Made by a program: the position numbers and the translations under genes. A stretch of 64,000 nt of DNA from Ancrocorticia sp039812645 (GTDB lineage: Bacteria; Actinomycetota; Actinomycetes; Actinomycetales; Actinomycetaceae), in contig JBDIAV010000004.1 of assembly GCA_039812645.1 (NCBI GenBank), positions 29,876-93,875 on the forward strand, written 5' to 3'. Of the stretch, positions 34,123 to 41,791 are shown piece after piece (position 1 is the stretch's first letter; the number at the start of each line of letters is the position of its first letter). The notes beneath the pieces are model-generated. The model made no database searches. It was not told where the DNA came from and saw nothing but the letters and a program-made list of their open reading frames with translations.

Positions 34123-34977
34123 ATGTACCAATCAATGATTCCTATGCTCGAGGAAGCGACGCGTCTGGGCTATACCGTTGGCGCTTTCAACGCTCACAAT
34201 CTGGAGATGGTTCCGGCTATGATCGGTGCCGCTCGCGATGCGGGCGCTCCCATCATTATCCAGATTTCTCCGGGAACTGCCCGTTATGTGGGGATGAAGA
34301 ATCTGGTAGCCGTGTGCCGCTCTATGGCGGAGGAAGACATCGTTGATGTAGCTCTCCACCTCGACCATGCAACGAATCTCGATGATATTCGCGACGCGAT
34401 CAACGCCGGGTTCTCGTCGGTGATGTTTGATGGTTCGGGTCTTCCGTTCACGGAGAACGTGGCTATCTCGCGGCGAGTCATCGAATTCGCGCACAAGCGG
34501 GGAGTTTCGGTGGAAACCGAGATTGGAACCATCGGCGGAACAGAAGAAGGCATTAGCCACGAGACCGGGAACTACACCCAACCCGACGAGGCGTTGCGTT
34601 TCGTCTCCGAAGTGGACTGTGATGCGCTCGCGATCAGCATTGGCACGAACCACGGCCAGTTCCGTGGCAAGACGAAGCTGAACTTCGAGTTGCTCTCGGA
34701 GATCAATGAGGTCATTGACAAGCCCTTAGTGATCCATGGCGGAACCGGCGTTAACGAGGCCGACTACCCTCGACTCACCGCGAACGGCATCAGGAAGTTC
34801 AATGTGGGTACCGAACTTCTTGTGAGCTGGACGAACACAGCGAAAGAAACCTTCGGCCAGACCGCGGTGAACTCCTCGCTACGAAACAACATCGTTCCGT
34901 GTAACGACGCCGTGCGCGACGTCGTCGCACACAAGATCGGGCTCTTTATGAAGAGTCCCGTTCCCTCACATTCGTGA
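34123..34977 (+). CDS. Class II (zinc) ketose-bisphosphate aldolase
   Basis: A 284-residue class II aldolase of the fructose/tagatose-bisphosphate (FbaA/GatY/KbaY) family that cleaves a ketose 1,6-bisphosphate to DHAP and an aldehyde. Zinc and substrate residues are visible: H-L-D-H-A-T (about 80), E-T-E-I-G-T-I-G-G (about 132), G-T-N-H-G-Q (about 175) and V-I-H-G-G-T-G-V (about 205). Length matches GatY/KbaY. The plasmid-type Fba is larger, so this is probably the dedicated catabolic enzyme of the PTS operon. The stop overlaps an ATG of the next frame. Confidence 0.9.
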   Translation: MYQSMIPMLEEATRLGYTVGAFNAHNLEMVPAMIGAARDAGAPIIIQISPGTARYVGMKNLVAVCRSMAEEDIVDVALHLDHATNLDDIRDAINAGFSSVMFDGSGLPFTENVAISRRVIEFAHKRGVSVETEIGTIGGTEEGISHETGNYTQPDEALRFVSEVDCDALAISIGTNHGQFRGKTKLNFELLSEINEVIDKPLVIHGGTGVNEADYPRLTANGIRKFNVGTELLVSWTNTAKETFGQTAVNSSLRNNIVPCNDAVRDVVAHKIGLFMKSPVPSHS

Positions 34978-34985
34978 TGACGGTG

Positions 34986-35024
34986 GGTGGTTCCCGGAGA
35001 TCCGCAACGATCCCGGGAACCACC
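34986..35024 (+). terminator. Hairpin between the aldolase and kinase genes
   Basis: A 12-bp perfect inverted repeat (34986-34997 with 35013-35024) with a 15-nt loop and no T-run, 8 bp after the aldolase stop. It may be an attenuator or an RNA-stability element that separates expression of the upstream PTS genes from the downstream kinase and regulator. Its position argues for the later GTG as the kinase start. Confidence 0.55.
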
Positions 35025-35045
35025 TCCCACAATGAAAGGCTTGAC

Positions 35046-35681
35046 GTGTATGCCCGAGCATTGGTGCTCATAGCTGGGCTTCCCGGCACCGGAAAGAGCC
35101 GCCTGTCCCAGCTCGTTTGTGAAGCCCTCGGTCCTTTGACAGAGATTTCTATCGATCCAATTAAAGAATCGACCTGGGATAGGGAGGGGTTCGACTCGCT
35201 GGAAGAGAAGCGCATGTTGGACGGGGTCGCACTGTCTCAATTTTTTAGCCTCATCGAACGATCCATGCAACGGTCTGAACGGATTATCGCGGACTACCCG
35301 TTGAGCGAGAAGCAGCGGCCGGAGCTGGAGCGTCTTTGTGCAGCCCATAGCTACCGTCCGGTCACCGTGCGGATGACAGCCGATCTCGATGTGCTGTATG
35401 AGCGCCAGCGCCGCCGAGATCTGGATGACAGCAGACATCTGGGGCATATTTCCCATCGATACCACGTGGGAGATACATGCCTCGACAGGTCCCAGGCTCC
35501 CGGTCTGCTCACGCGTGAGGAATTCGTGCGGCGCTGCACAACTCGTGGTTATGACACCTTTGCGTTGGGACCGGTAAAAGAGGTCGATACCTCCGACTTT
35601 TCCGCGGTGGATTATCCGGCGGTCATTGCATGGATCGCGGATCAGTACCGGGCGGGGGAGGTGCATGATGAGTCGCCGTGA
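35046..35681 (+). CDS. P-loop kinase-like ATPase
   Basis: A 211-residue P-loop protein with Walker A G-L-P-G-T-G-K-S near residue 12 and a later D-Y-P-L-S-E region plus R-Q-R-R-R-D lid-like Arg cluster (about 120), as in small sugar/nucleoside kinases and AAA_33-type phosphotransferases. It has no extra ATPase domain. I use the GTG at 35046, preceded by GAAAGG, rather than the ATG at 34974 whose first 24 codons would run through the hairpin. Inferred role: it phosphorylates the PTS-delivered sugar phosphate to the bisphosphate cleaved by the aldolase. Its C-terminus overlaps the next gene by 17 bp. Confidence 0.7.
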   Translation: MYARALVLIAGLPGTGKSRLSQLVCEALGPLTEISIDPIKESTWDREGFDSLEEKRMLDGVALSQFFSLIERSMQRSERIIADYPLSEKQRPELERLCAAHSYRPVTVRMTADLDVLYERQRRRDLDDSRHLGHISHRYHVGDTCLDRSQAPGLLTREEFVRRCTTRGYDTFALGPVKEVDTSDFSAVDYPAVIAWIADQYRAGEVHDESP

Positions 35682-37584
35682 GGATCTTCTGTCGCTTCTC
35701 TTTGATTGTGGGGAGAACTCTTTACCCGCGGCCGCCGCGGCACAACACCTTGGCGTGTCCACGCGAACGGTTCGCGCATACGTCAACTTCATCAATCGCG
35801 AATACGGAGACATCGTCGAGTCTTCGCGTGCCGGCTATCGCCTCAAGACTCGCGGAAATCTACCACGGGGTCCGCTGCGCTCGCGACAGGGGCCTTGGTT
35901 CAGAAGCCCGAGTGAACGGGTTGCCTACATTCTGCGGTTATTAACGACGGCGGAGTCAGCGCTGAGTATTTATGACCTCGCTGACCAACTGTTCGTGTCG
36001 GAATCTACGATCGAAGCGGATCTGACGAAGGACCGGGCGCTACTCGCCGAGTTTAATCTGAGGATTAGCCGCAATCACGAGTTTGTTTCGTTGGAAGGCT
36101 CCGAGCCTGATCGACGACGGCTTATGCGTCGCCTTCTTACCGACGCCGCGGCGACTCGCCATCAGTTTATTGACCTGCGGGAACTCGCATCTCTTTTGGG
36201 AATTCCCGAACTGCCGGAGTTCAAGGAAAATATGTCGGAGTTGCTTGGGCAGGAGGGATTCGACGTCAATGAGGGTGCCGCCGAAGAGTTGGTAGCGCAT
36301 ATTGCGGTCATGGTGGATCGGGTACGAATGGGCCATCCCATTGATGTCATCGTCGATGCGGGGGAGTGTCCTATTAGCGGTGCGACAGAGAAGATCGCTG
36401 CGCTGGTTGCACGCGAGTTTGATGTGACTCTTCCTTCACAAGAGCTTACCTATCTCAGTCTCCTCTTGGTTCAGAAGGCGATTCCCGCTGATGCGCTCAA
36501 TATGGAGGATGCGGACTTCCGTCTTTTTGTTCAGGACGATTACTCTCAACTTGTTGCGGATATCGTGCAATTGGTCAATGACAACTATCTTGTTGACCTG
36601 GGGACCGATCGTTTTATCGGATTTCTGGCGCTGCACATCCGTAACCTTGTTGACCGCGCCTCCAACAATCGAGTTGCCCGGATTCCCGCGGGTCAGTCGG
36701 TCAAGAATACCCACCCGCTTGTTTTTGAGATCGCCGTCTTCATTGCCCATCAACTCGAGAAGGCCGCCGGTGTGGAGATCGCCGAGGACGAGATTGCCCT
36801 CATCGCTTTCCACGTTGGTGCTCGTCTCCAAGCAATGTACGACCAAGATTCTCATGTGCGGGTAGCGATGGTTGTCCCGCGTTACTACGACATCCATGTG
36901 GCGCTTGAACATTCGGTTGAGGAAGCGATACACGGCCTGGGCCAAGTAGATGAGATGTACACATCCATCACGCGGCCCATTAACGGAACGACGGCCGATC
37001 TTGTGATTAGTACGATCCCCTTGGAGACTGATCCTGGCGTTCCAGTGGTAATTATCGGGTCGCTACCAACACCCGAAGAATTGGCCGCCGTGCGTGACGC
37101 TGCTCTAGCGATTGTTGAGTCCAAGAGACGGATCCGTGTTGTTGGGCATTTGACCCGATTGTTTGATCCCCAGCTTTTCTTCCATTCTGACGGTGGCCAG
37201 GAGCGTGACATCGTGCTGCGTACACTCGCCCGCGCCATGGAGGACCACGGTCTAGTCACCGAACGGTTCTTGGACCACGTCATGGAGAGGGAGCGGCTCT
37301 CACCGACCAACTTTCCCAGTGGCGCGGCGATACCTCATTCCATGCAGATGGACGCGTTGCAGTCTGGTATCGCAGTATGCGTAGCGGATGAACCGTTTGA
37401 TTGGGGAGGCCAGCAGGTATCGCTGGTGGCGATGATCGCGGTCAGTGGAAGCAGCAGGGATATTTTTGGTGAGGTCTTCGACCGTTTCATTCACGCCCTT
37501 GTTCGCCCGGAGAATGTGGCAAGACTCAAGGATAAGGGAAATTCTTATGCAGAATTCATCGAGTGTCTCTTAGAGATACTGTGA
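35665..37584 (+). CDS. PRD-containing transcriptional regulator with PTS EIIA domain (BglG/MtlR-like)
   Basis: A 639-residue PTS-controlled regulator. It has a DeoR/Mga-like helix-turn-helix (A-A-A-A-Q-H-L-G-V-S-T-R-T-V) at about 15-45, a second HTH region at about 95-130, two PRD domains (about 190-400) with conserved His, an EIIB-like domain (about 410-480) and a C-terminal EIIA domain (about 500-639) with phospho-His in A-A-I-P-H-S. This order is that of MtlR-type activators rather than RNA-binding BglG antiterminators. Phosphorylation by the adjacent EIIA/EIIB would report sugar availability. AGGTGC precedes the ATG. It is the last gene of the operon and probably controls it. Confidence 0.9.
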   Translation: MMSRREDLLSLLFDCGENSLPAAAAAQHLGVSTRTVRAYVNFINREYGDIVESSRAGYRLKTRGNLPRGPLRSRQGPWFRSPSERVAYILRLLTTAESALSIYDLADQLFVSESTIEADLTKDRALLAEFNLRISRNHEFVSLEGSEPDRRRLMRRLLTDAAATRHQFIDLRELASLLGIPELPEFKENMSELLGQEGFDVNEGAAEELVAHIAVMVDRVRMGHPIDVIVDAGECPISGATEKIAALVAREFDVTLPSQELTYLSLLLVQKAIPADALNMEDADFRLFVQDDYSQLVADIVQLVNDNYLVDLGTDRFIGFLALHIRNLVDRASNNRVARIPAGQSVKNTHPLVFEIAVFIAHQLEKAAGVEIAEDEIALIAFHVGARLQAMYDQDSHVRVAMVVPRYYDIHVALEHSVEEAIHGLGQVDEMYTSITRPINGTTADLVISTIPLETDPGVPVVIIGSLPTPEELAAVRDAALAIVESKRRIRVVGHLTRLFDPQLFFHSDGGQERDIVLRTLARAMEDHGLVTERFLDHVMERERLSPTNFPSGAAIPHSMQMDALQSGIAVCVADEPFDWGGQQVSLVAMIAVSGSSRDIFGEVFDRFIHALVRPENVARLKDKGNSYAEFIECLLEIL

Positions 37585-37617
37585 CTGGCCGTGGGAAGCG
37601 CCGTGTCAGCAGCGCAC

Positions 37618-37650
37618 ATGGGGCCCGGTGGAATTTCCACCGGGCCCCAT
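37618..37650. terminator. Bidirectional terminator between PRD regulator and dapD
   Basis: A perfect 16-bp inverted repeat (37618-37633 with 37635-37650) centred on T37634, GC-rich and continuous. It lies 34 bp after the regulator stop and 19 bp beyond the end of convergent dapD. Confidence 0.88.
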
Positions 37651-37668
37651 CGTCAGGCTTCTTACCGC

Positions 37669-38646
37669 TTAGTTGCTGTGCAGGATGCTATTGAGCTCTG
37701 TCCCGGAGGTTCCCGGGCGCGGGATGGCCTCGACAGCGCCGTTGAGAGAATTGCGGCGGTAGAGAATATTGTTCATACCGGCTAGCCTGCGTGCGGCCAC
37801 AATCTCGGGTTCCTGAATATAGCCGGAACGGCCGGGAGCCACGCCACCGCTGGGCAGCACGGTCACCTTGGTGGACGCGGTCACGTACAGTCCAGCTTCC
37901 ACGATGCAATCGTCACCCACAGGGATACCGAGTCCGGAGTTTGCTCCGAGCAGGGAGCGCTTGCCCACGCGCACGTTTTCGCGGCCACCGCCGGAAAGAG
38001 TACCCATGGTGGAGGCGCCGCCACCGATGTCCGCGCCATCATCGACGACGACGCCCTGCGAGACGCGCCCCTCGATCATCGCACGTCCGAGCGTACCGGC
38101 ATTGTAGTTAACAAAGCCGGCGTGCATGACAGTGGTTCCTTCGGAAAGGTAGGCGCCGAGACGGACGTTATTGCCGTCAGCGATTCGGACTCCGGAGGGG
38201 ATGACATAATCAACCATGCGGGGGAATTTATCCACCGAGAGGATGCGCACCGGGGCGTTCGTCTTGGCGCGGGCACGCATGCGGGTGTCCTCAAAATCGT
38301 CAAGGAAGCATGGGCCAAGGCTGGTCCATGCAACGTTCTCCAGAACGGAGAAGATGCCGTCAAGGTTGATCGAATTCGGTTCGAGGAAGCGCCAAGAGAG
38401 CAGGTGGAGGCGCAGGTAGGCACCAGCCGAGTCGTGGGGTTCCTCGTCCAGATCAATGACAGTTTTGATAATGCGCAGACGCACATGGCGAATGTCGTCG
38501 TCGCGCTCCAGAGACAGCAGGAGCGGATCTGGTTGCGCATCCTCCGGGGGTATACCGAGCTGCGGGTGGGGATACCAGCAGTCAAGTACCGTGCCGTCGG
38601 GACGTGACGTTGCGAGGCCGAAGCCCCAAGCCAAATTCTCACTCAT
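37669..38646 (-). CDS. dapD: 2,3,4,5-tetrahydropyridine-2,6-dicarboxylate N-succinyltransferase
   Basis: A 325-residue actinobacterial-type DapD, which succinylates tetrahydrodipicolinate from succinyl-CoA, the step before DapC. The N-terminal A-W-G-F-G-L-A-T-S-R-P-D-G-T-V-L-D motif and the left-handed beta-helix hexapeptide repeats (G-A-Y-L-S-E-G-T-T-V, G-G-G-A-S-T-M-G) are clear. I take the internal ATG as start because TAGGCT lies 7 nt upstream and the family begins there; the GTG 6 codons earlier is an alternative. Its 3' end is duplicated, as a decayed copy, 6.5 kb away across the PTS operon. Confidence 0.95.
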   Translation of the reverse strand: MSENLAWGFGLATSRPDGTVLDCWYPHPQLGIPPEDAQPDPLLLSLERDDDIRHVRLRIIKTVIDLDEEPHDSAGAYLRLHLLSWRFLEPNSINLDGIFSVLENVAWTSLGPCFLDDFEDTRMRARAKTNAPVRILSVDKFPRMVDYVIPSGVRIADGNNVRLGAYLSEGTTVMHAGFVNYNAGTLGRAMIEGRVSQGVVVDDGADIGGGASTMGTLSGGGRENVRVGKRSLLGANSGLGIPVGDDCIVEAGLYVTASTKVTVLPSGGVAPGRSGYIQEPEIVAARRLAGMNNILYRRNSLNGAVEAIPRPGTSGTELNSILHSN

Positions 38647-38653
38647 GGACAAC

Positions 38654-38659
38654 AGCCTA
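38654..38659 (-). promoter_or_regulatory. -10 element for leaderless dapD transcript
   Basis: TAGGCT on the minus strand, 7 nt before the chosen dapD ATG. Confidence 0.45.
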
Positions 38660-38738
38660 CTCACATGCGTGTAAACAGCATGTTACGTGCCGCCCGATAC
38701 ACGCTGCCAGGAACAGGCATAGATGGGGTCACAGGCAA

Positions 38739-39902
38739 TTATGCGCTCTGGGCTAGGACCATAGCCTTGACTTCGGGCCATGAGGCGGCGAAGGCGGGGT
38801 GGAGATTTCCGGGGAGAGAATTGACATCGACCCACCGCAGCTCCTCTGATTCGCGGTCAGGAGTGGCGACGGCGTCCGCAGCGCAGCGTCCGACGTAGGT
38901 CACGAAACGCCAATCACCGTGGTTGGCCACGTGGGCGTCGAGGGTTTCTACGTCATAGAGCTGGGTTTCCTCGGAGAATTCTCGTAGCCCACCGGTGCGC
39001 GAATCCTCATCCCATTCGATGGCTCCGCCGGGAATCGACCAGGTACCGCCGCCGTGCGACCATGTGGAACGCAACTGCAACAGCACCTCGCGCCGCCCCG
39101 CAATATCCCGAAAAGCACAAATCCCTGCGGCGCCCGCGAGCCCCCAATGTCGTTTGCCGCACGAGCAGTAGATGAAACCGTCTGCCGTGTGTTTGGGCCG
39201 GAAGATGTGGCGTGACTCAAGGTACTCACGCCCCACCTCGCCGAGGGATCCAGCCGCGGGTGCCGCCGCAGGATTGAGGTTCTTGCTCCACAGCTGGGTC
39301 ACGGATAGGCCCCGGTTGGCGAGCATGGCGCGCAGCAACGGGAGGCTCAAACCCACCACGCCGTGGTAGTCGCCGTCGACCCTCTCGATGAACGGACCGC
39401 CCAGCCCGTCCACCGTGAAGGAGCCGGCTACCCAGAGCGGTTCGCCCGCCTCGATGTAGGCGTCAATCTCGGTGTCGCTCATATCTGCGACGTGCACGGT
39501 GGCATGCGAGACAGCGCTCAAGGTGGAGCCGGTATGCCCCTGCAAGAGCGCGTGCCCGGTGTGCAACACGCCAGCGTGTCCGCGCATGGCGCGCAATCGT
39601 TCGCGCGCCACCTCAGGGCTGCGCGGTTTACCAACAATCTGGCCGTCAAACTCGAACATCGAGTCGCATCCGAGGATGAGATCGGCGGTAGGACCGCTAC
39701 CTGCGAGGACGCGTTCGAACACCGCCCGCGCCTTGGCCGTGGCGAGGGCCAGCACTTGCGCACTCGCCCCGCCTCGCACCCCGGCGACGACGGCGTCCTC
39801 GTCCACCTCCGAGACCACCACGGTGGGGTCAATACCGGCAGCCCGCAATGTTTGCAGGCGCGCCGGCGACTTGCTAGCCAAGATCAATGAGAGCGGTTGC
39901 AT
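38739..39902 (-). CDS. maf: Maf nucleotide pyrophosphatase fused to a Nudix hydrolase
   Basis: A 387-residue fusion. Residues 1-215 are a Maf domain: A-S-K-S-P-A-R near the start, G-C-D-S at about 77, and K-P-R-S near 92, which act on non-canonical nucleoside triphosphates in studied Maf proteins. A linker of about 30 residues with C-S-C-G-K-R-H (a possible metal site, as in NudC-like zinc ribbons) leads to a Nudix domain (about 250-387) with an intact Nudix box: G-x5-E-x7-R-E-F-S-E-E-T. The usual Gly after the box is replaced by Q. The two activities would both sanitise the nucleotide pool. It starts 22 bp after the DUF885 gene on the same strand. Confidence 0.88.
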   Translation of the reverse strand: MQPLSLILASKSPARLQTLRAAGIDPTVVVSEVDEDAVVAGVRGGASAQVLALATAKARAVFERVLAGSGPTADLILGCDSMFEFDGQIVGKPRSPEVARERLRAMRGHAGVLHTGHALLQGHTGSTLSAVSHATVHVADMSDTEIDAYIEAGEPLWVAGSFTVDGLGGPFIERVDGDYHGVVGLSLPLLRAMLANRGLSVTQLWSKNLNPAAAPAAGSLGEVGREYLESRHIFRPKHTADGFIYCSCGKRHWGLAGAAGICAFRDIAGRREVLLQLRSTWSHGGGTWSIPGGAIEWDEDSRTGGLREFSEETQLYDVETLDAHVANHGDWRFVTYVGRCAADAVATPDRESEELRWVDVNSLPGNLHPAFAASWPEVKAMVLAQSA

Positions 39903-39924
39903 GGGAACTACTTTGCTGGAGGGG

Positions 39925-41604
39925 CTACTTTGCTAGAGCCTTGCGCAGAACGTCAAGGCCCACGGAACCGACGGCGAGAGCATTCATATGCCACGCCTTC
40001 ATGTCGAATTCTTCGCCGGATGCGGCTGCGCGTGCACGTGCCTCGTCGCGCAACTCGTTCCAGATGCGCTGACCCACCTTGTAGGAGGGGGCCTGCCCCG
40101 GCCAGCCAAGGTAACGATCAAGCTCGAAGGAGAGGAACGAGGGATCCATCGCGACGTTGTCACGCAGGAATTTCCACGCCGACTCGTGGTTCCACGGCCC
40201 TGAGCCGTACTTGCCGCCTTCGTATTCGCCCGCGTCCTTGCCGAGGTGAACACCGAGGTCCACTACCACGCGAGCGGCACGCAGGCGCATGGAATCGAGA
40301 ACGCCCATGCGGTCACCAAGATCCTCGTGGAACCCCAACTCGGCCATGAGTTGCTCGGCATACAGTGCCCAGCCCTCGCCGTGCCCGGACACCCAGCAGG
40401 CGTTGCGGCGCCAGTCGTTGAGGTTCTCGCGCAGGTAGGTCGCGAAACCCACCTGGAGATGGTGGCCGGGAACGCCCTCGTGGTACACGGTGGTCTTTTC
40501 CTGCCAGGTCGCGAAGTCGGTGACTCCTGCGGGAACTGACCACCACATGCGTCCTGGACGCGAGAAGTCATCGGTGGGGCCGGTGTAGTAGATGCCGCCG
40601 GTGCCGTCCTCTAGCACCATGCACTCCATGGTGCGCATTGGTTCAGGGATATCGAAGTAGGTTCCGGCCACGGCGTCCATCGCCGCGTCCGCCGTCGTCT
40701 GCATCCATTGGCGTAGTTCGTCGGTGGAGTGCAGTTGGCGGTTCGGATCGTTGTTGAGGCGTTCCATGGCTTCCGCAACGCTGACACCCGGGCCGTACAG
40801 CCGTTCGGCGATCGACTCCTGTTCGGCGATGATCTCTGCCAGTTGCTGCTTGCCCCACTCATAGGTTTCGTCAAGGTCGACGGCGGCACCGAGGAACAAC
40901 CGGGAGAATCGCTGGTAACGTTCGTGCCCCACGGCATCCTTGTCGGTCGCGTGAGGAGAAATCTCGTCGCGAAGGAAGGCTGCGAGTTCGCCGTAGGCGG
41001 ACTGCGCGTCGAGGGCTCCCTCGCGCAGGTCATCCGCGAGTTCCGGGAAGACCGCAGCTCCGGTTTCGGCCAACTTGTGGAAACTGGACGATGCGGAGTC
41101 CTTGAGCGTGTCGCACTGCTCAGCGCAACGCAGCACCTGCCGTTTGGGAATTGCTGGACCGCTCGCGACACGCGCAAGGAGAGATTCCTTGTAGCCGTCC
41201 AGTGCGGTGGCCACGGAGGTCAAACGCCGTGCAATGGTATGCCAGTCCTCGGCGGTGTCCGTGGGCATGAGGTCGAAGATATCGCGGATCTCCTGGATGG
41301 GAGAGGCGATGACGTTGATCTCGCCAGTGATTTCACCGGCTTCGAAGAGCTCAAGTTGCAGGCCCAACCGTTCGCGCAGGGCGTCGGCGGAGATGGCGTC
41401 GTCGTCGTTTACCGGGGTCAACTCGTCCAATTGGGCGAGCGTGGAACGAATCAACTCGGCGTCCTCAGCAATACCGGCGGGCGAGTAATCGCTGAACGTC
41501 CCTTGATCGGCTCCCGGCAAACCCACGGATGTGGCAAACTCTGGGGACCGCTGCAGTAAGGCGTGAAAGTAGGAATTCGACAGCTCATCAATCGCAGTAC
41601 TCAT
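39925..41604 (-). CDS. DUF885 family protein (putative metallopeptidase)
   Basis: A 559-residue DUF885 protein. The zinc-type helix is H-E-G-V-P-G-H-H-L-Q (about residue 375), an H-E-x-x-x-H-H variant of the gluzincin motif, followed about 40 residues later by G-H-G-E-G-W-A-L-Y. Long helices surround it, as in M2/M3-like and DUF885 proteins. There is no signal peptide or membrane segment, so it is cytoplasmic. Function in cells is not established; a peptidase is the likely class. TAATCT lies 6 nt before the ATG, so the message may be leaderless. maf follows 22 bp downstream and is likely co-transcribed. Confidence 0.88.
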   Translation of the reverse strand: MSTAIDELSNSYFHALLQRSPEFATSVGLPGADQGTFSDYSPAGIAEDAELIRSTLAQLDELTPVNDDDAISADALRERLGLQLELFEAGEITGEINVIASPIQEIRDIFDLMPTDTAEDWHTIARRLTSVATALDGYKESLLARVASGPAIPKRQVLRCAEQCDTLKDSASSSFHKLAETGAAVFPELADDLREGALDAQSAYGELAAFLRDEISPHATDKDAVGHERYQRFSRLFLGAAVDLDETYEWGKQQLAEIIAEQESIAERLYGPGVSVAEAMERLNNDPNRQLHSTDELRQWMQTTADAAMDAVAGTYFDIPEPMRTMECMVLEDGTGGIYYTGPTDDFSRPGRMWWSVPAGVTDFATWQEKTTVYHEGVPGHHLQVGFATYLRENLNDWRRNACWVSGHGEGWALYAEQLMAELGFHEDLGDRMGVLDSMRLRAARVVVDLGVHLGKDAGEYEGGKYGSGPWNHESAWKFLRDNVAMDPSFLSFELDRYLGWPGQAPSYKVGQRIWNELRDEARARAAASGEEFDMKAWHMNALAVGSVGLDVLRKALAK

Positions 41605-41610
41605 TCCCCC

Positions 41611-41616
41611 AGATTA
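41611..41616 (-). promoter_or_regulatory. -10 element for leaderless DUF885 transcript
   Basis: TAATCT on the minus strand, 6 nt before the ATG at 41604. The intervening GGGGGA is too close to act as a Shine-Dalgarno. Confidence 0.45.
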
Positions 41617-41702
41617 GTACGTGGTCTGAACCAATTTCTCCCCCCAGGTATTTGCTGCGGGAATACTTCCAGCTGAGGTTCAGGAACTTCGGGGCTGTCC
41701 GG

Positions 41703-41753
41703 GTGTACTCTACATATCTCGGGTAGTGACGTGACGCAGTCCACGGAGTACAC
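41703..41753. repeat. 8-bp inverted repeat in the DUF885-cyclase spacer
   Basis: GTGTACTC at 41703-41710 and GAGTACAC at 41746-41753 are exact complements 35 bp apart, upstream of the cyclase gene. The right copy overlaps TACACT (41749-41754), a possible -10. This could be a regulator site; no known consensus fits. Confidence 0.4.
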
Positions 41754-41791
41754 TGACGTGTGACGAACAGCACATTTTAGGAGGGTATGGC

